A stretch of DNA of 64,000 nt from Candidatus Stoquefichus sp. SB1. GTDB lineage: Bacteria > Bacillota_I > Bacilli_A > Erysipelotrichales > Coprobacillaceae. The first letter of the stretch is position 1; each line of letters starts with the position of its first letter. The position numbers and the translations under genes are program-made. The stretch lies in assembly GCF_001244545.1 (NCBI RefSeq), contig NZ_LN852696.1, positions 310,001-374,000 of the forward strand, in the 5' to 3' direction. Below, in pieces: positions 26,198 to 35,332 of this stretch. The notes below the pieces were generated by a model, which saw only the letters and a program-made list of their open reading frames with translations, searched no databases and was not told where the DNA came from.

Positions 26198-26875
26198 ATG
26201 CAAAAGATTATGATTGTTGAAGATGATGAAATCATTTCATCAACTTTAAAGAAACATTTAGAAAAATGGAACTATGAAGTCAATGTTGTAGAAGACTTTG
26301 AGAATATCATGAATATTTTTATACAAGAGCAGCCTGCTCTCGTTTTATTAGATATTTCTTTACCTTATTATAATGGTTATCATTGGTGTCAGGAAATACG
26401 CAAAGTCTCTGAAGTTCCTATTATTTTTATTTCATCAACAAATGAAAATATGAATATTGTGATGGCTATGAATATGGGGGCAGATGATTTTATTAATAAA
26501 CCATTTGATTTAAATGTCTTAACTGCTAAAATTCAGGCTATTTTAAGAAGAACATATTCTTTTTCAAAACAGTTTCATATTTTGACTTATAAAGATTTGC
26601 TTTTAAATATATTAGAAGCAACAATATCTTATCAAAGTCAAACAATTGATTTAACAAAGAATGAATTAAAAATTATGCAGATGTTATTTGAAAAAGCAGA
26701 AACATTTGTATCAAGAGATGATTTAATGATTGCTTTATGGCAAAGTGATCAATTTGTTGATGATAATACATTAAGTGTTAATATGAATAGATTAAGAAAG
26801 AAACTAGATGATTTTGGAATTGAAAATTTGATTCAAACAAAGAAAGGTTTAGGATATAAATTATTTTATGAATAA
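26198..26875 (+). CDS. OmpR-family response regulator (BceR-like)
   Basis: A 225-residue regulator. The receiver domain has the phosphorylated Asp at position 52 (LVLLDISLPYYNGYHW) and EDDE near the start. A winged-helix DNA-binding domain begins at about 125 (LTKNELKIMQMLFE, VNMNRLRKKLDDFG). The gene overlaps the kinase gene by 8 bases. Its promoter has an extended -10 (TGCTATAAT, 26168-26176). Together with the kinase and ABC genes it forms a peptide-antibiotic detoxification module. Confidence 0.9.
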   Translation: MQKIMIVEDDEIISSTLKKHLEKWNYEVNVVEDFENIMNIFIQEQPALVLLDISLPYYNGYHWCQEIRKVSEVPIIFISSTNENMNIVMAMNMGADDFINKPFDLNVLTAKIQAILRRTYSFSKQFHILTYKDLLLNILEATISYQSQTIDLTKNELKIMQMLFEKAETFVSRDDLMIALWQSDQFVDDNTLSVNMNRLRKKLDDFGIENLIQTKKGLGYKLFYE

Positions 26876-27851
26876 ACTATGGGATTATTTGTGTTATCGT
26901 AAACAGTTTTATATTTATACATTCTTAATCATAGGTATATTCTATTTTATATTGTTTTTATATGGTGCATTGGTAGATGCCATTAACTATGCAATGATCC
27001 TTTGTCTCACTGTACTTATCATATATACAATTATAGATTTTTATCATTTTTATAAACAAAGTCATCAACTTCAATATATCTTATCACTTCAAGATGTCTA
27101 TATGTCTGATCTTCCATTACCAAGAACAGCGATTGAAGAATATTATCATGAACTCTTAACAAAAGTTGATATTTTACATAAAAACTTAGAAAACAAAAAT
27201 GATGAACAGTATCATGAAATGCTTGATTATTTTACACTATGGGTTCATCAAATCAAGACACCTATATCAGCTCTGCGTTTATTAATCCAATCTCAAGATA
27301 ATGCTCAAAATGAACTCTTTATACAAGTTCTTAAGATTGAACAATATGTTGATATGGTTTTGAATTATATTAAGATCAGTCATATGTCATCTGATTTGAG
27401 TATTAAAGAATATGATTTAGATGTGATTGTTAATGAAGTGATTAAGAAACAAGCAACATTTTTTATTCAGAAGAAAATCAAACTGAATAAAGAATCAATT
27501 CAAAGAACAATCTTAACAGATGAAAAATGGATTTCTTTTGTTATTGAACAAATTCTTTCCAATGCTTTAAAATATACGAAAGAAGGTTCTATTCATATTT
27601 ATGAAAAAGATGAAGTGCTTTATATAGAAGATACAGGTATTGGCATTAAACCAGAAGATTTACCACGTGTGTTTGAAAAAGGTTTTACGGGTTATAATGG
27701 AAGAGTAGATAAAAAAGCCAGTGGGTTAGGTTTGTATTTATGTCAACAGATTATTCATAACCTTGGTTATAAAATAAAAATAGAATCGCACCTAGGAAAA
27801 GGAACCATTGTTTCTATTGATTTTCATGTGGATAAGCTACAAGTTGAATAA
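26868..27851 (+). CDS. Intramembrane-sensing histidine kinase (BceS-like)
   Basis: A 327-residue kinase with two N-terminal membrane segments (about 15-35 and 38-58) and only a few residues between them, so it has no own sensory domain. The phosphorylated His is at about 127 (YFTLWVHQIKTPISALRLL). ATP-binding boxes are VIEQILSNALKYTKEG, IEDTGIGIKPEDLPRVFEKG and ASGLGLYLC. Kinases of this type read the activity of the cognate ABC transporter rather than the drug itself. Confidence 0.9.
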   Translation: MNKLWDYLCYRKQFYIYTFLIIGIFYFILFLYGALVDAINYAMILCLTVLIIYTIIDFYHFYKQSHQLQYILSLQDVYMSDLPLPRTAIEEYYHELLTKVDILHKNLENKNDEQYHEMLDYFTLWVHQIKTPISALRLLIQSQDNAQNELFIQVLKIEQYVDMVLNYIKISHMSSDLSIKEYDLDVIVNEVIKKQATFFIQKKIKLNKESIQRTILTDEKWISFVIEQILSNALKYTKEGSIHIYEKDEVLYIEDTGIGIKPEDLPRVFEKGFTGYNGRVDKKASGLGLYLCQQIIHNLGYKIKIESHLGKGTIVSIDFHVDKLQVE

Positions 27852-27853
27852 AC

Positions 27854-27894
27854 TTACATGAATGTAAGGATAAAAGAAAGAATTGTAAGGATAA
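27854..27894 (+). promoter_or_regulatory. BceR-type binding site and second half-site
   Basis: TTACATGAATGTAA (27854-27867) fits the published BceR-like consensus TNACA-N4-TGTAA exactly. TGTAAGGATAA occurs at 27863-27873 and again at 27884-27894, 21 bp apart, that is two helical turns. The site lies 60-100 bp before the ABC transporter gene and should mediate its induction by the response regulator. Confidence 0.75.
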
Positions 27895-27954
27895 TCTATG
27901 GTACGGATTTCCTTTTTTTCATAAACTAAAGGTGTACAAAGGAGGACGATTGAT

Positions 27955-28713
27955 ATGTCATTATTAGAAGTTAAAAATTTAAAGAAAGTTTATACAACAC
28001 GTTTTTCTAATCAGCAAGTTCAAGCTTTATCCAATGTCTCTTTTAGTGTTGAAGAAGGAGAGTATGTTGCGATTATGGGTGAATCAGGAAGTGGGAAAAC
28101 AACTTTATTAAATATCCTAGCTTCTCTTGATAAACCAACAAGCGGAGAAGTTTTATTAAATGGTAAAGATATTACACGTATTAAAGAAAAAGAAATTTCT
28201 CAATTTAGAAGAAAGAATCTTGGGTTTGTTTTTCAGGATTTTAACTTATTAGATACATTTTCAATTAAAGATAATATCTTTTTACCATTAGTCTTATCTA
28301 AAGAATCATATCCAGTTATGAAGCAAAAACTCAAAGTTTTAGCACCAAAACTTGGTATTCAGCAATTACTTGAGAAATATCCTTATGAAATCTCTGGTGG
28401 ACAAAAACAAAGAGTTGCAGTAGCCAGAGCATTAATTACCCATCCTCAAATCATATTGGCAGATGAACCAACAGGTGCTCTCGATTCCAAATCAACAGAT
28501 CAATTGTTAGATATTTTTGATCAAATCAATGATGAAGGACAAACAATTGTTATGGTTACTCATAGTACCAAAGCAGCAAGTTATGCCAAAAGAGTTTTAT
28601 TTATTAGAGATGGTGAAGTTTTCCATCAAATCTATAGAGGAAATCAAACAAATGAACAGATGTATCAAAGTATTTCAGATACACTAACATTACTTGCGAC
28701 AGGAGGAAAATAA
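27955..28713 (+). CDS. ABC transporter ATPase (BceA-like)
   Basis: A 252-residue ATPase: Walker A GESGSGKTT at 42-50, Q-loop FVFQDFNLLD, signature SGGQKQRVAVARAL and Walker B IILADEPTGALD. It is of the MacB/LolD-like group that pairs with large FtsX-type permeases. Together they confer resistance to cell-wall peptides such as bacitracin-like compounds by releasing lipid II-cycle intermediates. The ribosome site is AAAGGAGGACG. It has its own promoter region downstream of the kinase. Confidence 0.92.
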   Translation: MSLLEVKNLKKVYTTRFSNQQVQALSNVSFSVEEGEYVAIMGESGSGKTTLLNILASLDKPTSGEVLLNGKDITRIKEKEISQFRRKNLGFVFQDFNLLDTFSIKDNIFLPLVLSKESYPVMKQKLKVLAPKLGIQQLLEKYPYEISGGQKQRVAVARALITHPQIILADEPTGALDSKSTDQLLDIFDQINDEGQTIVMVTHSTKAASYAKRVLFIRDGEVFHQIYRGNQTNEQMYQSISDTLTLLATGGK

Positions 28714-28714
28714 A

Positions 28715-30694
28715 ATGAAGAAATTCTTTTATCCTCGTTTAGCATTATCAAATATTAGAAAGAATGCAAAAGTTTATCTCCCTTATTTATTAACAAGTAC
28801 ATTTACAGTTATGATGTGCTATGTGATTCATAGTTTAGCAGTTAATCAAAGTTTAAGAGAAACCAGTTCAACAGCACCAGCAGTATTAATGCTAGGAACA
28901 TGGGTTGTGATCATATTCTCAGTTATTTTCTTATTTTATGTAAACAGTTTCTTAATCAAGAGAAGAAAAAAAGAAATTGCTTTATATAATATTTTGGGAA
29001 TGGAAAAGAAACATGTCATGATCATGATGGCTTATGAAACGATTTTTACAACTCTTATCTCTTTAATTTTAGGAATTTTGTTTGGAGCACTCTTTAGTAA
29101 ATTGATGTTCTTATTGTTAGTGAATTTATCACAAATACAAACAGCTATTATTTTTGAAATTCCTCAATCAACAATCTTTTTAACACTAACAGTTTATGGA
29201 ATTATCTTCTTTACTGCTTACTTATTTAATGTGATTCAAATTAAATTAGCCAATCCAATCGAATTATTACGTGGTGGGGAACATGGTGAAAGGGAACCAA
29301 AAACAAAATGGCTCTTTACATTAGTTGGTATTTTGACATTAGGTGGAGGATACTATCTTGCACAAACAATTGAAGATCCAATGGATGCTTTAACATTGTT
29401 CTTTGTTGCGGTTGTCTTGGTTATTATTGGAACATATTGTTTATTTACAGCTGGTTCTATTGTGATTTTAAAGATGTTAAAGAAAAATAAACGTTTCTAT
29501 TATCAAACAAGACACTTTACATCTGTTTCACAAATGATTTATCGTATGAAACAAAACGCAGTTGGTTTAGCAAGTATTTGTGTATTATGTACATGTATTC
29601 TTGTTATGATATCTTCTACTGTTACATTATATTTAGGTGTGAAAGATACTGTTCAAATTATGCAAGAAGAAGATTTTTTAGCCAAAATTTTCACTCTTTC
29701 CGAAGGACAATTACCTTCAAGAAAAGAATTAGATGAACTCCATGCAAAAATTGAGGATGGTTTAAAAGCGAAAGATATTGAGACATCTACAATTGTTATG
29801 CGTAGTGTTTATGAAGTTGCTTACAATGTTAAAGACAATGAATATGTAACTGGAGAAGGTAGCAATGGAAGAGATTTTAAAAGTTTCTCTGCTATGACCT
29901 TAGAGGAATATAATCGTGCTTATCACAAGAATGAAACTTTAAAGGATAATGAAGTTCTTGTTCATTCTAACTTTGAAAAGTTAGCGAGCCAAATGAAAAT
30001 TAATGGCAAAACAGTTCAAGTCAAATCAGAAGTTCATGATCAATATTTCTTAGAAACAGAGCTTTCTGAAAATTCTCAATTAACTGGAATTGTTTTTAAA
30101 GATGAAAAAACTTTAAAAGATGTTTTGTTTACTTTAGAAGATCAAGTTCGACCAAATGTTTATATTTCAATTGATTATCAGGATAAATCAGATATGAAAG
30201 AGGCTGATAATATTGTTCCAAATATTATTAATGATTTACAGAATACAGGAGAATATTCTGTATATACATCATCACAATACAGTATGGAAAAAATGTTTAA
30301 TGATTCATATGGAAGTTTATTCTTCTTAGGATTATTCTTAGGCTTATTATTCTTGATGGCTGCTATATTGATTATGTATTATAAACAGTTATCAGAAGGA
30401 TACGAAGATCAAAAACGATTTGAAATTATGCAAAATGTGGGTATGAGTAAAAAAGAAGTCAAACAAACAATTCGTTCACAAGTGCTGATATTCTTCTTCC
30501 TGCCACTTGTTGTCGCAGTCATTCATATGGCATTCGCATTTAAAATGATTATGAAAATGTTTGGATACTTAATTGCTTCTGGAGAAGGATTATTTATTAC
30601 TTGTACAATCATTTCAGTTATTATTCTAGCTATTATTTATAGTATTGTTTACTTTTTAACCGCAAAGACTTATTACAAAATTGTTAGACATTAA
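28715..30694 (+). CDS. ABC transporter permease (BceB-like, FtsX type)
   Basis: A 659-residue permease from the ATG at 28715 (AGGAGG upstream). About ten membrane segments are arranged as in BceB: one near 20-40, a group of three at 50-160, more at 200-310, and three at the C-terminus. An extracellular domain of about 200 residues lies at about 320-530, where BceB-type proteins detect the peptide. FtsX-like motifs include LYNILGMEKKHV and FEIMQNVGMSKKEV. It is the sensor and effector of the module. Confidence 0.9.
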   Translation: MKKFFYPRLALSNIRKNAKVYLPYLLTSTFTVMMCYVIHSLAVNQSLRETSSTAPAVLMLGTWVVIIFSVIFLFYVNSFLIKRRKKEIALYNILGMEKKHVMIMMAYETIFTTLISLILGILFGALFSKLMFLLLVNLSQIQTAIIFEIPQSTIFLTLTVYGIIFFTAYLFNVIQIKLANPIELLRGGEHGEREPKTKWLFTLVGILTLGGGYYLAQTIEDPMDALTLFFVAVVLVIIGTYCLFTAGSIVILKMLKKNKRFYYQTRHFTSVSQMIYRMKQNAVGLASICVLCTCILVMISSTVTLYLGVKDTVQIMQEEDFLAKIFTLSEGQLPSRKELDELHAKIEDGLKAKDIETSTIVMRSVYEVAYNVKDNEYVTGEGSNGRDFKSFSAMTLEEYNRAYHKNETLKDNEVLVHSNFEKLASQMKINGKTVQVKSEVHDQYFLETELSENSQLTGIVFKDEKTLKDVLFTLEDQVRPNVYISIDYQDKSDMKEADNIVPNIINDLQNTGEYSVYTSSQYSMEKMFNDSYGSLFFLGLFLGLLFLMAAILIMYYKQLSEGYEDQKRFEIMQNVGMSKKEVKQTIRSQVLIFFFLPLVVAVIHMAFAFKMIMKMFGYLIASGEGLFITCTIISVIILAIIYSIVYFLTAKTYYKIVRH

Positions 30695-30700
30695 AGAGAC

Positions 30701-30742
30701 AAAAAACAGTAATCATGAAAAGAATGGATTACTGTTTTTTTT
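30701..30742 (+). terminator. Rho-independent terminator
   Basis: CAGTAATC (30707-30714) pairs with GATTACTG (30727-30734) around a 12-nt loop, with an A-run before and TTTTTTTT after. It ends the Bce-like operon. Confidence 0.88.
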
Positions 30743-30822
30743 GCTATTTTATGTTTATTGTCATTGTGAGTCATAAAAAATTATAGTAAGATTGGATAAA
30801 GAAATGATGTGAGGGAGATATG

Positions 30823-31266
30823 ATGAAAGTTATTCAAAGAGAAGAAAGAACACCAAATCTTATAGAACAGTTAGTTTCTGTTTGGGAAGAGTCAGTAAAA
30901 GCAACACATTTATTTTTATCTGAGGAAGAGATTGAAAATATCAAGACCTATGTACCAGATGCCTTAAAACAAATTCCCCATTTGGTAATTGAAACTGATG
31001 AACAAGGATTACCTATAGCATTTATGGGAATAGACAATCATAAACTTGAAATGTTATTTATATTACCGCAACAAAGAGGGAAAGGGTTAGGAAGAAAATT
31101 GATTGAATATGCTGATGAAATTGATGAAATTCATGAATTGACTGTGAATGAACAAAATCCAGCTGCACGAGGGTTTTATGAACATATGGGCTTTAAGGTT
31201 TATAAAAGAACATCATTAGATGAACAAGGAAATCCTTACCCGATTTTGTATATGAAACGTAATTAA
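30823..31266 (+). CDS. GNAT family N-acetyltransferase
   Basis: About 147 residues from the second ATG (30823), five bases after GAGGGAG. It shows the acetyl-CoA loop PQQRGKGLGRKLIEYA and the C-terminal NPAARGFYEHMGFKVYKRTS typical of small GNAT enzymes of the YjaB/ElaA-like type. The substrate is not evident. It stands alone between two terminators. Confidence 0.87.
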   Translation: MKVIQREERTPNLIEQLVSVWEESVKATHLFLSEEEIENIKTYVPDALKQIPHLVIETDEQGLPIAFMGIDNHKLEMLFILPQQRGKGLGRKLIEYADEIDEIHELTVNEQNPAARGFYEHMGFKVYKRTSLDEQGNPYPILYMKRN

Positions 31267-31288
31267 TAACAAGTTCAGTTGTTATTTT
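31265..31288 (+). terminator. Terminator overlapping the acetyltransferase stop codon
   Basis: AATAACAA (31265-31272) pairs with TTGTTATT (31279-31286), a 6-nt loop between them, followed by TT. The stem is A/T-rich and so of moderate strength. Confidence 0.6.
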
Positions 31289-31412
31289 GTGGTGTTTTTG
31301 ATAAGAAAGATAAGAGGGTAAGAACTGACTATAAAATAATGAGATATCTATGATATGAAGGCATAATCATTGAGATTATGTCTTTTATAAAAGTGTTCAT
31401 CACAATATGTAA

Positions 31413-32306
31413 TTAATCACCAGTGGACTTTTCTGGTTGTTTATAGTTTTGACATGTTTCTATAAATGCTCTTAGTTTATGTGTCATATTTTTATTTTTA
31501 TGATAACAAATACTAAAATCTCTTTCTAATGAAATAGCATCTATAGAGATAATTCTTAAATGTTTTTGCATTAATTCTTTTTCAATCAATTTAATAGGGA
31601 TAAGTGCAATACCGTGATTATTTAAAATAGCTAATTTAACAGAATCCCAGCTATGGCATTCCCATGCTGAATTCAGTACAGTTTGATGAACTTTAAGATA
31701 CTCATCTAATTGTTCACGTGTACCACTGCCATATTCACGATTAATAAAAGGATAGTTTTTAAGTTCAGTCAGATGCAAAGAAGTTGGAACAGGGTAATCA
31801 GTTGCACAGGCAAAAACAAGTTGATCATGAATGACGGGTGTCACAATTAAGTCGGGATGGAATATTTTTCCTTCTACCAAAGCAATATCCAAATCATTAT
31901 TGAGAAGTTTTTCCTCAATAATATGTGTATTATCAACATAGACCTGAATGGCGATATCTGCATATTCTTGTTTGAGCTGTTTTAATATAGGGGCTATAAC
32001 TGTACTTCCAACAGTCAAAGTAGATCCAACTTTTAAAGCAACACGATTATCCTTAGAAAATATATGATCAATATCATCATAAAGACTTAAAATACGATTA
32101 GCCAGTTCCAATAATATTTTTCCCTCTTCAGTAATAAATAATTTTTTAGAATAACGTTCAAAAAGCTTAATTTGATAATAATTTTCAATTTCCTGAATTT
32201 TTTGAGAGATTGTTGGCTGAGAAATATAGAGTATTTGAGCAGCTTTAGACATAGATTGTGTTTGTGCAACAGTTTTAAAAATATAAAGATGTTTGTTAGT
32301 AATCAT
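31413..32306 (-). CDS. LysR-family regulator, probable controller of sulfite reduction
   Basis: A 297-residue protein with an N-terminal winged helix-turn-helix (FKTVAQTQSMSKAAQILYIS, then QPTISQKIQEIE) and a two-lobed inducer domain from about residue 90. It is divergently transcribed from asrA with 118 bp between them. In Bacillus, the LysR protein CysL controls sulfite reductase in the same way. The ribosome site is AAGGAG. Ligand and targets are inferred from context. Confidence 0.85.
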   Translation of the reverse strand: MITNKHLYIFKTVAQTQSMSKAAQILYISQPTISQKIQEIENYYQIKLFERYSKKLFITEEGKILLELANRILSLYDDIDHIFSKDNRVALKVGSTLTVGSTVIAPILKQLKQEYADIAIQVYVDNTHIIEEKLLNNDLDIALVEGKIFHPDLIVTPVIHDQLVFACATDYPVPTSLHLTELKNYPFINREYGSGTREQLDEYLKVHQTVLNSAWECHSWDSVKLAILNNHGIALIPIKLIEKELMQKHLRIISIDAISLERDFSICYHKNKNMTHKLRAFIETCQNYKQPEKSTGD

Positions 32307-32327
32307 AGCGGACTCCTTTTTCTAATT

Positions 32328-32393
32328 ATTGGAAAATCCAATAGATATCATTGTTTATTGATATTTTTATAATAACACAAATAATGATATAAT
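32328..32393 (+). promoter_or_regulatory. LysR-type site and asrABC promoter
   Basis: ATTGG-AAAAT-CCAAT (32328-32342) is a palindrome of the size bound by LysR proteins. An extended -10 TGATATAAT (32385-32393) follows and lacks a good -35, as expected for an activated promoter. It lies about 30 bp before the asrA start. Confidence 0.6.
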
Positions 32394-32424
32394 TTAAACA
32401 TAAAGTGACTAAGGAGGAAGAATA

Positions 32425-33456
32425 ATGGGGTACAAAGTAAGTTTTGAACAGATGAATGATATTTTCAATGCATTATCCACAGAATATGACATATATGCAC
32501 CAAAACGTTTTGTGAATCAAGGACGTTATTCTGAAACGGATATTATCCGTTATGATCAAATTCATAATGTTGAAGATATCGTTTTCCATGAAAAATCTGA
32601 TTATCCAGCAAAAGAAGTTTTGAGTCCAATTACGCAATCGCTATTCTATTTTACTGAAGATGAATATCGTGAAAGCAAAGTAACTGACAAGAAAATTCTT
32701 ATTTTTATGCGTCCATGTGATGTCAATGCAATGGAACATCAAAATCGTATTTATTTACAAAATGGTGGATATGAAGATTTATATTACAAACGCTTAGAAG
32801 AGAAAGTCAAGATTGTTTTAATGGAGTGTACAGAAGGTTGGGATACTTGTTTTTGTGTAAGTATGAATGCTAATATAACTGATCATTATAGTTTGGCAGT
32901 TCGTTGTCTTGAAAATGAACTATTGGTTGAAATCAAAGATCAAGATTTTGTTGATTATTTTGAGAATCAAGAAACAGATGATTTTAAGGTTCAATTTATT
33001 GAAAAAAATCAAATAGAAGTTGAGATTCCTGAAATCAAAAATAAAGAAGTTCTAGCAAAATTAAAAGCCCATCCAATGTGGCAAACATTTAATAAACGTT
33101 GTATTTCATGTGGGGCTTGTACAATTGCATGTTCAACATGTACATGTTTTACCACAACTGATATTATTTATAATGAAAATGCTCATATTGGTGAACGTAA
33201 AAGAACATCTGCTTCTTGTCAAGTTGATGGATTCTCTGATATGGCAGGTGGACATTCATTTAGACCAACAGCTGGTGATCGTATGCGTTATAAAATTCTT
33301 CATAAATTCCATGATTACAAAGCGCGTTTCAAAGATTATCATATGTGTGTAGGATGTGGACGTTGTACATCAAGATGTCCAGAATATATTTCAGTCACTG
33401 CAACAGTTGGAAAGATGGCAAAAGCTATTGCTGAAATTGAAAGTGAGGGTGAATAA
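32425..33456 (+). CDS. asrA: Anaerobic sulfite reductase subunit A
   Basis: A 343-residue iron-sulfur protein. The C-terminal half has two 4Fe-4S ferredoxin clusters: CISCGACTIACSTCTC and CVGCGRCTSRCPEY. The N-terminal region (FEQMNDIFNALSTEYDIYAP) fits the AsrA/hydrogenase-beta-like family. It relays electrons from AsrB to the siroheme subunit AsrC, reducing sulfite to sulfide with NADH. asrB starts two bases after its stop, and asrC follows. Confidence 0.93.
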   Translation: MGYKVSFEQMNDIFNALSTEYDIYAPKRFVNQGRYSETDIIRYDQIHNVEDIVFHEKSDYPAKEVLSPITQSLFYFTEDEYRESKVTDKKILIFMRPCDVNAMEHQNRIYLQNGGYEDLYYKRLEEKVKIVLMECTEGWDTCFCVSMNANITDHYSLAVRCLENELLVEIKDQDFVDYFENQETDDFKVQFIEKNQIEVEIPEIKNKEVLAKLKAHPMWQTFNKRCISCGACTIACSTCTCFTTTDIIYNENAHIGERKRTSASCQVDGFSDMAGGHSFRPTAGDRMRYKILHKFHDYKARFKDYHMCVGCGRCTSRCPEYISVTATVGKMAKAIAEIESEGE

Positions 33457-33458
33457 AT

Positions 33459-34253
33459 ATGAATAATCCAATCAGACCAATTCCTTGTCCTATTCTTGAT
33501 ATTAAAAAAGAAAGTTTATTAGAATATACTTTTAAGGTTCAAACAGATATTCAACCTGATCATGGACAATTTTTACAGTTATCAATTCCAAAAGTTGGTG
33601 AAGCACCCATATCAGTATCAGCTCAAGGTGATGGCTGGCTAGATTTTACTATTCGCTCAGTTGGAAAAGTTACTGATGAAATTTTTAATAAAAAAGTTGG
33701 CGAGACTTTATTCTTGCGTGGCCCTTATGGACATGGCTGGCCATTAGAAGAAAAATTCAAGGGAAAGCATCTTGTTGTGATTACAGGTGGAACAGGCTTA
33801 GCGCCAGTAAGAAGTATGTTAAATACGTGTTTTGAAAATGATGGTTATGTTGAAAGTGTCACTTTGATTTCTGGCTTTAAAAATGAAGAAGGTATTATTT
33901 TTAAACCTGAATTGAAAAAATGGCAAGAAAAATTTAAGACTTATTATACTTTAGATAGAGATAAAATTGATGGATGGAATGTTGGTTTTGTCACTGACTT
34001 TGTAAAAGAAATTCCTTTTGAGAGTTATCAGGGGAATTATGAAGTTATCATTGTAGGTCCACCAATTATGATGAAATTAACTGCTGAAAAGGTGATGTCT
34101 TTAGGTGTTCCTGATGAAAAAATCTGGGTTTCTTTTGAAAGAAAAATGTCTTGTGCAATTGGGAAATGTGGACATTGTCGTATTGATGAAACATATGTCT
34201 GTTTAGATGGACCGGTGTTTAATTATAGCAAGGCTAAATATCTGGTAGACTAG
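33459..34253 (+). CDS. asrB: Anaerobic sulfite reductase subunit B (flavin, NADH-binding)
   Basis: A 264-residue protein of the ferredoxin-NADP reductase fold: a flavin-binding part, GPYGHGWPLEE, then the nucleotide motif VVITGGTGLAPVRSML and EVIIVGPPIMMKLT. The C-terminus has a 2Fe-2S cysteine set, SCAIGKCGHCRID...YVCLDGPVF. It takes electrons from NADH. It lies between asrA and asrC with spacings of 2 and 11 bases. Confidence 0.93.
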   Translation: MNNPIRPIPCPILDIKKESLLEYTFKVQTDIQPDHGQFLQLSIPKVGEAPISVSAQGDGWLDFTIRSVGKVTDEIFNKKVGETLFLRGPYGHGWPLEEKFKGKHLVVITGGTGLAPVRSMLNTCFENDGYVESVTLISGFKNEEGIIFKPELKKWQEKFKTYYTLDRDKIDGWNVGFVTDFVKEIPFESYQGNYEVIIVGPPIMMKLTAEKVMSLGVPDEKIWVSFERKMSCAIGKCGHCRIDETYVCLDGPVFNYSKAKYLVD

Positions 34254-34264
34254 GAGGATGCATT

Positions 34265-35302
34265 ATGAATCATGATATTGATATAAAAAAATTAAGAATT
34301 AATTGTTTTAGACAATCAAAAGTTGCTGGTGAATTCATGTTGCAGATGAGAGTTCCTGGTTCTTTGATTGAAGCCAAATATTTACAGATTGTTCAAGATA
34401 TTGCTCAATACTGGGGGAATGGAACATTTCATATTGGAATGCGTCAAACTTTAAATATTCCAGGCATTAAGTATGAAAATATTGATGAAGTGAATAAATA
34501 TATTAAGCAGTATATTCAAGATATAGAAGTTGATTTATGTGATGTTGATATGGATGCGGATGATTATGGTTATCCAACGATTGGAGCCCGTAATATTATG
34601 AGCTGTATTGGAAATGCACATTGTATTAAAGCCAATGCTAACACATATCAATTAGCAAGAAAGATTGAGAAAATTATCTTCCCAAGTCATTATCATATTA
34701 AAATCTCTATTGCTGGATGTCCAAACGATTGTGCCAAAGGTCATTTTAATGATTTTGGAATTATGGGGATTGCTAAAATGGAGTATCATCAAGAAAGATG
34801 TATTGGTTGTGGAGCTTGCGTTCGTGCTTGTGAACACCATGCGACAAGAGTACTTTCTTTAAACAAAGATGGTAAGATTGATAAAGATACATGTTGTTGT
34901 GTAGGCTGTGGAGAATGTGTTTTGGCATGTCCGACAAGTGCCTGGACAAGACAGAATAAGACTTTCTATCGTGTCACATTAGGAGGACGTAGTGGAAAGC
35001 AATATCCAAGAATGGGAAAAATGTTTTTAAACTGGATCAGCGAAGATGCTTTGTTGCAAGTATTTGGGAATTGGCAAAAATTCTCAGCTTGGGTTATGGA
35101 TAACAAACCAGAATATATTCATGGCGGTCATTTAATTGATATTTCAGGTTATCCAAAATTTAAAGAATTAATATTAGATGGTGTTGAATTGAATCCTGAA
35201 TGTCAGGTGGCAGAAGAAATCTATTGGTCAGAAAATGAACAACGTGCAAATATTCATTTAAAACCTTTATCTCAACACAAAAAAGCAGGACCTCAAGAAT
35301 AA
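34265..35302 (+). CDS. asrC: Anaerobic sulfite reductase subunit C (siroheme, 4Fe-4S)
   Basis: A 345-residue catalytic subunit. The siroheme/4Fe-4S ligands are SCIGNAHC and AGCPNDCAKGHFND, the standard CX5C and CX3C pair. Two extra ferredoxin clusters follow (CIGCGACVRACEHH, CVGCGECVLACP). It binds sulfite and reduces it by six electrons. It needs siroheme, the product of the next operon. The stop codon overlaps a terminator. Confidence 0.93.
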   Translation: MNHDIDIKKLRINCFRQSKVAGEFMLQMRVPGSLIEAKYLQIVQDIAQYWGNGTFHIGMRQTLNIPGIKYENIDEVNKYIKQYIQDIEVDLCDVDMDADDYGYPTIGARNIMSCIGNAHCIKANANTYQLARKIEKIIFPSHYHIKISIAGCPNDCAKGHFNDFGIMGIAKMEYHQERCIGCGACVRACEHHATRVLSLNKDGKIDKDTCCCVGCGECVLACPTSAWTRQNKTFYRVTLGGRSGKQYPRMGKMFLNWISEDALLQVFGNWQKFSAWVMDNKPEYIHGGHLIDISGYPKFKELILDGVELNPECQVAEEIYWSENEQRANIHLKPLSQHKKAGPQE

Positions 35303-35325
35303 AACCACGTTAGCGTGGTTTTTTT
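35301..35325 (+). terminator. Terminator between asrC and hemA
   Basis: AAAACCACG (35301-35309) and CGTGGTTTT (35314-35322) pair around a 4-nt loop, followed by TTT. HemA starts only 8 bases later, and I see no promoter in between. The hairpin probably limits, rather than abolishes, read-through into the siroheme genes. Confidence 0.85.
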
Positions 35326-35332
35326 AGAGATA

